Of a DNA stretch of 64,000 bases, positions 20,525-30,840 are shown in pieces. The DNA is from Puccinellia tenuiflora. Its lineage: Eukaryota; Streptophyta; Magnoliopsida; Poales; Poaceae. The notes under the pieces were generated by a model. The model did not search any database. It saw only the letters and a program-made list of their open reading frames with translations, and was not told the origin of the DNA. The position numbers were made by a program, and so were the translations under genes. The stretch is taken from NCBI GenBank assembly GCA_012064385.1, contig QRDG01001737.1, forward strand, positions 372,001 through 436,000, in the 5' to 3' direction. Each line of letters starts with the position of its first letter. The first letter of the stretch is position 1.

Positions 20525-23500
20525 ATGGCGAGCTCAGGCGCGTGGATGGGCTCCACTGTGGACGATGATTACATCTGGGAGCTCCGTCGGAGGATGTTCT
20601 TGGGGACGACGGGCGAGGTGGGAGCCCGCGCCCCCCTGAAGAGGAGGTTTCTCCGGCGCCCAAGAAGGACGAGGTCGTCGTCTTTTCCGCGCATTTGGAG
20701 CGGGGATTGGGGCTCCCGGCGAGTTCCTTCTTCGCGGAGTTCCTGCGCTTCTACGGGCTGCAGCCCCATCATCTGGGGGCGAATTGCATCACCCAGCTAT
20801 CCTGCTTCGTCGTACTGTGCGAGGCGTACTTGGGCATCTAGCCCAGTATGGAGATTTTTGGCATGTTCTTCTTCCTGCGGTCTCAGACGACCGCCGGGCA
20901 GCAGCGCGACTGTGGTGGCGTCTCCATCAACGCAAAGAATACGCCGCTGCCCAAGATCAACCTGCCTGATTCCATCAAGAAGTGGCAAGGTACCTACTTC
21001 TACGTCCGGAATCTTACGGACGCCGACCGGATTGGCCTCCCGGCCTTCTCCAATTCGCTGCCGGCGTCCAAGTCTTGGCTCCGGAAGCCGCCTGTGGACG
21101 GGGCTCTCGAGAAGGTCTTGTTTAGCCGGCTGAAGGTGTTGGTGGCGGGCGGCCTAACGTCCAGGGATCTGACCCTGACGTGGCTGTCGAGGAGGATATA
21201 TCCGCTACAAGCGCGCCCGCACAAGATGTGCTTCTACTCCGGCGTCCGGGATCCCAGCCGGACCTGCTTGGAGTTGCCAGGCCAGAAGGGCCTCCGCAAG
21301 TGGGCTGCCCGCCTCATCACCGACCGGGTCGAGGAGGAATGGGATTTTGGGGTCGAGCCGTTCACCCGCGAGGAACGTGCCCCCGAGGTTAGTCTTTGCA
21401 ATTTTGTCCGTCTTCGATTTTTTCGTCCGGCTGCCGCCTGACTCAGCCGGCCTGTCACGCAGCTTTGCGAGCTTCAGAGGGTTGAGGACTTCGAAGTCGT
21501 CTTCGAGCCCGACGTCAGTGGTCCCTTCACCAGGGCGCTGACGAGGTTATTGGAGGAGGAGGAGTCCGCCGACGTAGAGGCGGAAGGAGACGCGGACGCC
21601 GCCGCTGAAGATGAATCGGCCAGTGGCGCCCATGCCGCCGCCGAAGATGAATCGGGCGGTGGCGCCCGCGCCGGCCCGGATGGGCGCGGTGACACCACCG
21701 AGTCGTCCGGTGGGGGCGCCGATGTTGATGGGGATGGCGGAGATGATGACGACGCCGTCCACACCGCAACGAGCCCTGTCCCCTCCGCCAGTTCCGACTC
21801 CGATCCGGTAGCCGACCGGGGCGAGGACCTTGAGGACGACGTCCCTCCTCCCGTCTCGCCGCCTCGCGGTAAGTCTCCCGAGCCCGGCGTCGCCGGGCAA
21901 ACTGATGATGTAGTGCGAGTGGTAGTGAATCTTTCCAGCGGTTCCGAGCCGGATTCTGAAGGTTCTTCTTCCGTGCCAGCCTCCAAACCGGCGACGTCCT
22001 CCCGCAGGACCAAGGAGTTGGAGGCGGCGGCGCGGAAGAAGAGAGCGGTTCTTCCCCGTCGGATCTTGAGTGAGAGGCGGTCGAAGTCGGCCGCCGATGC
22101 TGATGCGAATGCCGCGCCGCCCAAGCGGAAGGGCGCGTTCGAGAAGCGGGGCGTGCTGTCCGCCAAGAAGCTGGCTCTTTCGTCGTCCCGGCCTACCACG
22201 GCCGGCTTGATGCCCACCGGGAAAACAACGGCGGAGGCCCGGGCGGATGAGATTGTGGCCGAGGTTAGGGCCGAGGTTGACGCCAGGATGGCGGAGAAGG
22301 CGGATGCCCCCACTGGTGGGGTTGACAATGAGGTGACTGGTCACGTTCCTGGTGGTGATTTTATTTATGACTTGAACCCGGGTGATTTGGAGAGGGAGTT
22401 TTATGCTCAAACGACGCAGGCGGTTTTGGCTTTGGAGACGTCTGACACTGGTATGACTGTGGAGCAGCTGCTGGCCTCGAAGGAGGACGAGGAGAGGGCG
22501 AAGGCGGCGGACGTGGAGAGGGCAAAGCCTGCCGCCGACGGGACCCGTGCCCAGGTGGTTAATTTTTCTCTTCCTGTTGATCTTGATTATGACTCGGGTA
22601 TCGAGGACATGGAAAAAGTTGTTTACGCGGAGCTGGCGCAGGCGGATTCGATCCGGGCGGAGATGGACGCCAAGGCGGCCGCGAAGCAACCAGCGGCTGC
22701 CAAGGCGGCTGAGGAGAGGGCGGGAGCGGGCGCGGATGCCCGCAAGACCGCGGAGGCCGGTGTTGGGGCCGAAGTAGTGCCGGCCGGCGCGGAGCGGCCG
22801 GTTGAAGACTCTGCTGTTCCGGCGAAGGGCGGCGAGGTGCCTTCCGGAGGCGTGAAGCGCCCGTCCGATGATGTGCCGTCTCCCCCACCGAAGCGCTTGA
22901 AGAGGAGGACACCCAGGGTCCTGGGCTCATGTGACGGGTAAGCCTTTGTCTTGTGGTAGAAATCTTGCTACTTGTACTTGGTGGTGACGCTTTCCTCACT
23001 TTGTAGAGCGCCGCTTCCAATAGTGGAGATGGTGCCGAATGTCGTGGCGGCGGAATCAGCCCTGGTGCTTGCCACCGAAACCCCTGTAGCGCAAGCGGCT
23101 GATCCGCCTTCAGAGGCGGCGACGGTGACGGCGAATGTGGAAGTAGTCGACCCGGTGTCGGCAAGCGCCGTTCCTCCCGTGGTCGACTCCGACCCTCTAG
23201 TTTCAGCAGGTGGCGCTGAGGCGTCGGCAGGCGCCTTCCAGATAGTCCTTCGGCCCGGCGCCGGGGCCGGGTATCTTGCCTTCCCCACTCCTTCCTTGGC
23301 GGTAGCCGAGACGGCCAAGGACAAGGCCATTGAGGGGGCGACGGCCTCGCTCCCTGGTCCTCGCCAGTCGATCTTGGTGTCTTCTCCGCCATATTCTGGG
23401 CCGGTGCCGGCTCTGCCCGACGCGTCGGGGAGGATTCCCCTTGCCGCGCTGGCGGAGCAGACGGCCAGGGAGAACTTGGCCAACATAACATTGCTCTGCT

Positions 23501-24615
23501 CCTCCGTCGAGCAAGGCTTCGCCGAGGCCGCTAAGGAGGCGGCATTGCTCAAGCGAGAGCTTGAGGCGGTTAAAGGTCTAGCTTTCTTTCTTGCTCGCAC
23601 TCTGTCTTGTCGTTCTGCATTTTCTCTTGCATGTCTTGGTTTGACGATGATCCGATCTCCACAGGCGACGCCACCTCCCGCGCCGGCTTGGAGAAGCAGC
23701 TGAAGGAGAAGGACGCCGCCCTGTCCTTGGCCAAGGCCGATCTCCAGGCGGCGGAAAAGGCGTCGGAGGAGCGCTGCCTCGAGGTCGTCCGGCTGGGCGA
23801 GGAGGCGGCGACACTGCGGGAAGCTGAGTGTCGGAAACAGAGCGAAATTGAATCCCTCCGCGAGAATGCGACCGAGCTGAGGATTCTGCTGAAGGATTCC
23901 GTCGAGAACAACGACCAGATCGTCCAGGCGGCCAAGGCACGTGAGCTCGAGCATGAGCGGCTGGTGGGCGGCCTGGTCAAGGAAGTCGAGCGCGTGAACG
24001 AACTGATCCTCGGTAAGTGAGGTATCCTTTCTCCTTGATTTCTTGCTTGGCATCTTCTACTCGGCCTCACTGGTTTGAAATGCAGGCCTCTATCCCGAGG
24101 TAGATGCGCAAATCCAAAGATATGCTGCCCGGGCTCATTCCCGACCGGAGTCCTCCGATGCTGTTGCTGGGTCTCCTCCGACAGCCGTCTCCCGTCTTCT
24201 TCGATTCGGTCAGGAGTTCGATCGTCTGAAAGAAGCAGCTGGCGGCGTGCTCGAGAATCTGTGGCCGGATGCTCCTTTGCCCGCTGCCCTCCATGATTTA
24301 TCCGCCCGGCTTGAAGGGGCGCCAGTTGGCATCAACGAGCAGGTGGAGATGGCGGCGCGCGGAGGCACCGACATGGCACTGGCCGTGGTGAAGTCATGGT
24401 ATCCTGGCGTGCAGATGAGCAGGCTGTTGGATGGCTTCCGCACTAGAACATCCCTTGCGAGCCTGCGTCCGGAAATCGCCATGGCCTCAGGGCGAGTTGC
24501 CGAGGCGGTGGACTTGACGAAGCTTGTGCCTGCCGAACCGTCTTCGGCGCCACAGCCAGCTGAAGATACTGGAGCCGGCGACGCCGCTGCTGCCACCAAT
24601 GCCGCTATCGCCTGA
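20525..24615 (+). pseudogene. Element B antisense gene 1: five-exon PF04195-like protein, lightly broken
   Basis: Exons 20525-21387, 21463-22937, 23007-23575, 23665-24012 and 24086-24615 join in frame through GT-AG introns of 75, 69, 89 and 73 bases and end at TGA. Allowing for one missing base, the product would be about 1,261 residues. Exon 1 (residues 1-288): PF04195-like domain (LERGLGLPASSFF, GLQPHHLGAN, FFLRSQTTAGQQRDC, SRDLTLTWLSRRIYPLQ). Exons 2-3: acidic and Ala/Lys-rich, low complexity, with a conserved LNPGDLEREFYAQTTQA motif. Exon 4: coiled coil. Exon 5: C-terminal domain (GTDMALAVVKSWYPG). Breaks: loss of one C in the run at 20631-20636, and TGG to TAG at 20839-20841, a tryptophan retained in A (YLGVWPS) and C. 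The gene is antisense to gag-pol. Biochemical role unknown. Confidence 0.9.
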
Positions 24616-24939
24616 TTTACTTGTTTCCCCGGAATGCCGGGTGTAGCTGTCGTTCTGTACTATTAACTGTCCTGCCACATTATTCACCTTGTTATGTCGT
24701 GCACTTTTGAAGATTGCCTTGTAAAAATTCGATGTTCTGTTTCCTGCCGTAGACTGTTATCATGAGTGTCGTTTTCTCTGTGATTGCTGGGTCTTTGTGC
24801 CGGAATTCGCGCTCGTTTTGGTGATGATAACCACCATGCCTAGCCCCCGAATTTTGGGCCGGCTTGAGCATCTAGCCGGGTCGAAATTTCACGTCTTTTG
24901 TTTGTCTTTCGTTTTTCTTCCGTCGTCGTTATGTCGTGC

Positions 24940-25745
24940 AGCCCCCGAGTCCGTGACTCGTGGTGTTGTAGTTATAATTCGTCCGGGTCTGGGCAGCCGA
25001 CTTGGCGGGTGCGCAGCCCCCGGGTATTTTATGCCGGCTGACGGCTTGGCAGCCCCCGAGTCCGTGACTTGGGGTGTTGCAGATATGCGTCCGGGTCTGG
25101 GCAGCCGACTTGGCGGGTGCGCAGCCCCCGGGTATTTTATGCCGGCTGACGGCTTGGCAGCCCCCGAGTCCGTGACTCGGGGTGATATAGATATGCGTCC
25201 GGGTCTGGGCAGCCGACTTGGCGGGTGCGCAGCCCCCGGGAATTTTATGCCGACTGACGGCTTGGCAGCCCCCGAGTCCGTGACTCGGGGTGATATAGAT
25301 GTGCGTCCGGGTCTGGGCAGCCGACTTGGCGGGTGCGCAGCTCCCGGGAATTTTATGCCGGCTAACGGCTTGGCAGCCCCCGAGTCCGTGACTTGGGATG
25401 TTGTAGATATGCGTCCGGGTCTGGGCAGCCGACTTGGCGGGTGCGCAGCCCCCGGGTATTTTGTGCCGGCCGACGGCTTGGCAGCCCCCGAGTCCGTGAC
25501 TTGGGGTGTTGTAGATATGCGTCCGGGTCTGGGCAGCCGACTTGGCGGGTGCGCAGCCCCCGGGTATTTTATGCCGGCTGACGGCTTGGCAGCCCCCGAG
25601 TCCGTGACTTGGGGTGTTGTAGATATGCGTCCGGGTCTGGGCAGCCGACTTGGCGGGTGCGCAGCCTCCGGGTATTTTATGCCGGCTGACGGCTTGGCAG
25701 CCCCCGAGTCCGTGACTTGGGCTTGTCTCCTTGGTTCTGTGCGTG
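24940..25745. repeat. Eight-copy tandem repeat, 108-bp unit (element B)
   Basis: AGCCCCCGAG recurs at 24940, 25051, 25159, 25267, 25375, 25483, 25591 and 25699: one interval of 111 and six of exactly 108. In element sense each unit contains CTCGGGGGCT, a copy of the polypurine tract core. Because every interval is a multiple of three, one plus-strand frame stays open across the array (36-residue unit). The A copy, with the same number of units, does not keep that frame, so I do not call a gene. The stretch 24616-24939 is the 3' flank of antisense gene 1. Confidence 0.95.
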
Positions 25746-25854
25746 GACCCGGTTGCAGTTACTGAAGAGTTCCATCATCCGCGTCTCACTGCCACGTGTA
25801 GACCATGGGATCGTGGGTGACGGTTGGGTCTCCCACGTTGTCCCCTGCTTCTGC

Positions 25855-25860
25855 TATAAA
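25855..25860 (+). promoter_or_regulatory. TATA box of B antisense gene 2
   Basis: CTATAAAACTCGG, 86 bases before the ATG at 25946, followed by a pyrimidine-rich leader (CTTCCTTCCTTCCTCC), a good plant core promoter. The matching site in element A is at 552-559. Confidence 0.55.
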
Positions 25861-25945
25861 ACTCGGCCGCTTCCTTCCTTCCTCCTCACTTACGCTTGCT
25901 TGCTCTCCCTTCACCTTCTTCCACTTGTTTCCTCGCAGCTCCGCC

Positions 25946-26752
25946 ATGGTGAAGTCCGAGCCTCTGGACGCTGCCGCCGAGGGGACCGCCGCTGCGCCTC
26001 CGGCGAAACGTCCTCGCGGCCGTCCTCCTAAGAGGGGCGGACGGGGTCGGGGAAAAGTGATCGCCAGCGTTGCCGCCGGTAGCAGCGCTGGCCGCGGCAA
26101 GGGCGGCGGCCGCACTGGCTCGAAGAGGGCGAGTACCGCCGGTGGCGGTGTTGGTGGTAGCGTTGGTCGCGGCAAGAGTCTCCTTGTTCTTCACGACTCG
26201 TCGAGCGAGGAGGAGGCCACCCCTGTTCTTCCTCCTCCGGGTTTTTACCCGATTCCCAAGTATGCTCCCTCTGTTGTCGCTGACAGCGAGGAAGACAGCG
26301 CGGAGCTGTCTTCCGCCTCTTCTGATTCCCTTGAGAATCCCTGGCGCCTGGGATGGGATGTGTTCCCCATCGAAGAGTTCCTCCTGATCCTGCACCCGCC
26401 GGTTATTGGGCCGGTGCAGAGGCTTCCTGATGCCTTCGCCGACGTGCTGCCAGGCGTTGGCCACTTCATGTTCAAGCTCTTCCGTGAGGGTGCTACCCAG
26501 GGCCCCTGGAATGCCACTGTGCGATTCACCTCCCAGGTGGAGGGTGACGACATTGTCAACAAGGTGGAGTTCGTCCGGGGGTGGGACGAGTTTGCCGACT
26601 TCTACGAGCTCGAAGCCGGCTTCATCCTCAGCTTCCGCCTTCGGCGCGACCGAGGCATCTTCTATGTGAAGGTGTTCGACGGCACCCTCTGCCTCAAGCC
26701 CTGGGTTGGCAAGAAGAAAGGTGGAGCCGGGAAGTCGACGGATGCCGCCTAG
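25946..26752 (+). CDS. Element B antisense gene 2: AT-hook plus B3-like DNA-binding protein (268 aa)
   Basis: A single uninterrupted exon runs from ATG at 25946 to TAG, 268 residues. Residues about 19-40 are a basic arm (AKRPRGRPPKRGGRGRGK) resembling an AT-hook. A Gly/Arg-rich stretch and acidic Ser clusters follow (HDSSSEEE, ADSEEDSAEL). Residues about 150-250 resemble a plant B3 domain: LPDAFADVLPG, NATVRFTSQ, VEFVRGWDEFADFYELEAG, FILSFRL, FYVKVFDG match the pattern strand, 'GW..F...y.L..G', strand, 'f.V.iFd'. The tail is Lys-rich. It lies antisense between integrase and the tandem repeat, and the A copy (1-467) keeps its frame too. It is the only clearly open gene in this element. Nuclear DNA binding is inferred from the fold resemblance; the B3 call needs a profile search. 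Confidence 0.72.
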   Translation: MVKSEPLDAAAEGTAAAPPAKRPRGRPPKRGGRGRGKVIASVAAGSSAGRGKGGGRTGSKRASTAGGGVGGSVGRGKSLLVLHDSSSEEEATPVLPPPGFYPIPKYAPSVVADSEEDSAELSSASSDSLENPWRLGWDVFPIEEFLLILHPPVIGPVQRLPDAFADVLPGVGHFMFKLFREGATQGPWNATVRFTSQVEGDDIVNKVEFVRGWDEFADFYELEAGFILSFRLRRDRGIFYVKVFDGTLCLKPWVGKKKGGAGKSTDAA

Positions 26753-27149
26753 GGGGCCCTTTGCCATCTTGATTTTGTAGTTGCGCGGGGAAAGTCCGCC
26801 TGTGGACTTCCCTTTTTTGTTTTGTTGTTCATCTTCCATCTGTAAGATTTTACCCTTGATGTTGAATGCCACCCGCTTTTGTTCCTGTATTTGTTTACTT
26901 GTACGCAGTTATAATTTCCTGCTCGTCATGCTTGTGTCCGGCTTGAACTCTCGAAGCCGGTTGGCGGCATTTTCGTGTGTAAAATGAAATGACAAAGTGG
27001 TTAGCCTGCTCTTTTAATCACGGACAGCATTTTTACTTAGCGTTGATTAATTTCGCACTCGCCTGTAGCCTCTCCCAACGTCTTTCATGTGCACTTCACC
27101 GTCTGGCAGGATCATGCACACTACTACAATGTTAGGGTCCAGTTTGTTG

Positions 27150-27470
27150 GGCCAGAGTTTTTTCAGCCGGTAACGATTTCTGTTTCTTACGTCTTTCGCA
27201 TACAGTCGGCCTCCAGCTTATTCTCTTGCCGGCCTTAACCGAATCCGAAGAGTTAGCCGTTTAGCGTCGTGTAGTTAATCGTCCGTAATAGGAGAAGCGG
27301 TTGCCGACTTGGCCGAGTTTATAGAACAGCATTTTTTCAGCCGGCAGTACTTCCCTTTTATGCGTTTTTCACGTTGTTGGCCCCCTCCAGCTTATTCTCT
27401 TGCCGGCCTTAACCGGATTCGAAGAGTTAGCCGTTTAGGGGTTAGTCACGCTACACGGCCGCTAAAGGCA
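27150..27470. repeat. Direct repeat, two copies about 174 bp apart (element B)
   Basis: TTTTTTCAGCCGG (ending 27170 and 27344), CTCCAGCTTATTCTCTTGCC and GAAGAGTTAGCCGTTTAG recur in both copies. It lies between the 3' ends of pol and antisense gene 2, the position of the larger repeats in element C. The rest of 26753-27592 is non-coding. Confidence 0.8.
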
Positions 27471-27592
27471 AGCTTGCCGGCTGCCGGCAAAACCGGAAAG
27501 GGAATGCAGAAAAGAGTTGTGAAAAACTGCTCATGCGCTCATCATTCTCATTTCTTTATTGATAGCATAGGTGATACATACATGGTTCTTTC

Positions 27593-30500
27593 TCAGGTGT
27601 AGAATCGACGCAAGAGTGACGCATTCCATGGCGATTCCGTTTCATCGCCTTCCTTGTCCATCGTGTCCTTCTTGTGCTCGCGGGCGTCGATCAAGTAGTA
27701 TGCGTCGTTGATGAGTGCCTTGCTTACGATGAATGGTCCTTCCCATGGCGATGAGAGCTTGTGCATGTTCTTGGTATCCTGGATGAGCCGAAGCACGAGG
27801 TCGCCCTCGCGAAAGCGAACATGCTTGACGCGTCGACTGTGGTAGTTGCGTAGTTGTTGCTGGTACATCGCCGACCTTGACTCGGCAATCTGGCGTGCTT
27901 CCTCGAGCAGGTCCATTCCATCCTCGTAGGCTTGCTTAGCTTGTGCTTCCGTGTACAGCACGATCCGGGGCGCGTCGTGCTCGATGTCAGTTGGCATGAC
28001 GGCTTCAGCCCCATGGACGAGGAAGAAGGGGGTGAAGCCGGTTGAGCGATTCGGTGTCGTCCTTAGGCTCCAGAGGACGGAAGGTTGTTCTTCTTCCCAC
28101 GCGCCGGCTGCCCGCTCGAGCGGTTCGAGCAACCGAGGCTTGATGCCGGATAGGATGAGGCCGTTTGCCCGCTCGACCTGCCCGTTTGATTGCGGGTGTG
28201 CGACTGAGGCCACGTCGAGCCGGATGCCGGTCCTGCCGCAGAACTTGGCGAATTCTCCCTTGACGAAGTTCGACCCGTTGTCCGTGATGATGCTGTTGGG
28301 GTATCCGAAGCGGTAGATGATGCTTTTGAAGAACTTGACTGCTGTTGGTCCATCCAGTTTCTTGATCGGCTTGGCTTCAATCCATTTCGTGAACTTGTCG
28401 ACTGCTACCAGCAGGTGTGTCATGCCTCCACTGGATCTTCTCAATGGGCCGACCATGTCGAGTCCCCAGACGGCAAACGGCCAAGTGATAGGAATTGTCT
28501 TGAGTGCTGAAGCCGGCGTGTGCTTCTGCGTCGCGAATCATTGACAGCCATTGCAGAGCCGGACCAGCTGGTTCGCATCTGCCAGCGCGGTCGGCCAGTA
28601 GAACCCGTGCCTGAACGCCTTAGCCACAATTGCCCTTGAGGATGCGTGATGACCGCATTCGCCTTGATGGATTTCTTTGAGTATCTTGATTCCTTCTTCT
28701 TGGCTCACACAGCGCTGGAATATCCCAGAGACACTGCGCTTGTACAACTCGTTGTTGATGATGGTGTAAGCGCTTGCTCGGCATTTGATTTGCCTGGCGG
28801 TGAGCTCGTCCGCCGGGAGCTCGTCGTTGGCAAGGTAGGCGAGGAAGGGTTGGGTCCATGGCGGAGCTTCTTCGATGATGAGGACCTCGACGGATTCCGT
28901 CTCGCCTGGAGCTGGCCCAGCCGACTCCGCGCCAGGCGGCATCCGGATGGAGTCGGAGCCGGGACACGGCGTGATGGATGGCTTGTAGAGCTTTTCGAGG
29001 GCGACGCCGGGTGGGATTTCCTCGCGGAGAGAGCCAATGTTCGCCAAAGTGTCAGCTGCGTCGTTGTTGGAGCGATGTATGTGGTGAAATTCACACCCTT
29101 CGAAGCATCCCGCGAGCTGCTAGACGAAGAAGCGGTAGGCGGGCATGTTGGGGTCCTTGGCGTCCCAATGACCGGTGGTCTGTTGTACCACCAAATCGGA
29201 GTCGCCGTAGCAGAGGATTCGTTTGATGTTCATGGCCTTGGCGAGTTTGAGGCCGTGCGCGAGAGCTTCATATTCAGCTACATTGTTGGACGCCGTGAAG
29301 TGGATTTGTAGCAAGTACTCGAGTCGGCCCCCTTAGGTGAGGTGAGGACGACTCCGGCGCCGAGTCCCCAGTATCTTTTGGAACCATCGAAGTGCATGAG
29401 CCAATGCTCGCCGGAGTCGGGTGGCGGTGGATTGTGGTCCGTCTCCGTCCAGTCGGCTAGAAAGTCCGCCAGCTCTTGTGACTTGATCGCCGTTCTTTTG
29501 TCGTATTCGACTCCGTGCGCCGTCAGGTTGATCGCCCATTTCGCGACTCGGCCGGTTGCGTCCTTGTTGCCTATGATCTCGGCAAGCGGTGCGTCGCTTA
29601 TCACTTTGATCGGATGCTCTTGAAAGTAGTGCTTCAGTTTCTTCGTGGCCATGTACACGCCGTATACAAGCTTCTGGTAGTGTGGGTAATTCTGCTTCGA
29701 CTGAGAGAGCACCTCGCTGAGGTAATAGACTGGCCGCTGAACCGGCCGCTGCTTGCCGGCTTCATCTCGTTCAACCACCAGGACGACGCTGACGACTCGG
29801 TTGGAGGCGGCGATATACATGAGCATGGGCTCCTTTGGAGTCGGAGGTGCTAAGACCGGGGCGGTGGCCATCGCACGCTTGAGTTCCTTGAAGGCGGCGT
29901 CCGCCGCGTAGCTCCAGACGAACTTGTCAGTCTTCTTTAGCAAATGGTAGAGCGGGAGAGCCTTCTCGCCGAGCCGGCTGATGAAGCGGCTGAGCGATGC
30001 CAGGCAACCGGTGAACTTTTGGATGTCCTTGACGCTTCTTGGTTGTCGCATGTTGTCGATGGCGGCGATTTTCTCCGAGTTGGCCTCGATCCCTCGTGCC
30101 GACACGAGGTAACCAAGTAGCTGTCCGGCTGGAACGACGAACACACACTTCTCCGGGTTTAGCTTCATCTGGAAGCGTCGCAGGTTGTCGAAGGTTTCTT
30201 TGAGGTCGGCGAGGAGGGTGTGCTTCTCCTTGGTTTTGATGACGACGTCGTCGACGTATGCGTGCGCGTTGCAACCAATTTGGTCGTGCAGACACTTCTG
30301 CATGCAGCGCTGGTATGTCGCTCCCGCGTTCTTCAAGCCGAACGGCATGGTGGTGTAGCAGAATGGGCCGTAGGGGGTGATGAAGGCGGTCTTGAGCTGA
30401 TCGTCCGGGTTCAGCGGAATTTGATGGTAGCCGGAGTAGGCGTCGAGGAGGGAGAGGAGGTCGCAGCCGGCCGTGGAGTCGATCACTTGGTCGATTCGTG

Positions 30501-30840
30501 GCAGTGCGAAGGGGTCCTTGGGGCAGGCCTTGTTGAGGTGTGTGTAGTCGACACACATTCGCCATTTCTTGTTCTTCTTTTCCACCATCACCGGATTGGC
30601 TAGCCACTCTGTGTGTTGTACTTCTTTGATGAATCCGGCTGCAAGTAGCCGCGCTATCTCTTCTCCTATCAACTGTCTTCTTCCTTCTGCGAAGCGACGC
30701 AGGGACTGCTTCACTGGTTTGGCGTCTGGACGGACGTGTAGAGAATGCTCGGCGAGTTCCCTCGGTACACCCGGCATGTCCTTGGGGGACCACGCGAAGA
30801 TGTCCCGGTTCCCACAGAGGAACTCGACGAGCGCGCTTTC
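27593..30840 (-). pseudogene. Element B pol: RT, RNase H, archaeal-type RNase H, integrase
   Basis: In gene order: RT with WLANPVMVEKKNKKWRMCVDY, LLSLLDAYSGYHQ, TMPFGLKNAGATYQR and the catalytic AYVDDVVIKT box (about 30230-30260); the RT-linked RNase H (FVWSYAADAAF, YYLSEVLSQSKQNYPHYQK); then a second RNase H (LMHFDGSKRYWGLGAGVVL, VAEYEALAHGL, CYGDSDLVVQQTTG), the Tat-lineage hallmark; zinc block (GECGHHASSRA, LCNGCQ); integrase with GLDMVGPL, IITDNGSNF and GQVERANG; C-terminal WEGPFIVSKAL and stop at 27593. Breaks: frameshift near 29335 in the second RNase H, TAG at 29117-29119 (from CAG), TGA at 28538-28540 (from TGG). The RT frame itself is intact from 30777 to about 29335. Confidence 0.92.

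Noticed and set aside
21474..22689. Long minus-strand frames (284 and 380 codons) opposite B antisense gene 1
   Set aside because: Shadow frames of a GC-rich coding exon; no domain, and the plus strand has the conserved protein and splice sites.
24797..25765. 322-codon plus-strand frame over the tandem repeat
   Set aside because: It exists because the repeat period is 108; the A copy does not preserve it and there is no recognisable domain or start context.
25886..26872. 328-codon minus-strand frame opposite the B3-like gene
   Set aside because: Mirror of the GC-rich plus-strand gene; the plus strand has TATA, ATG context and domain pattern, and the A copy agrees.
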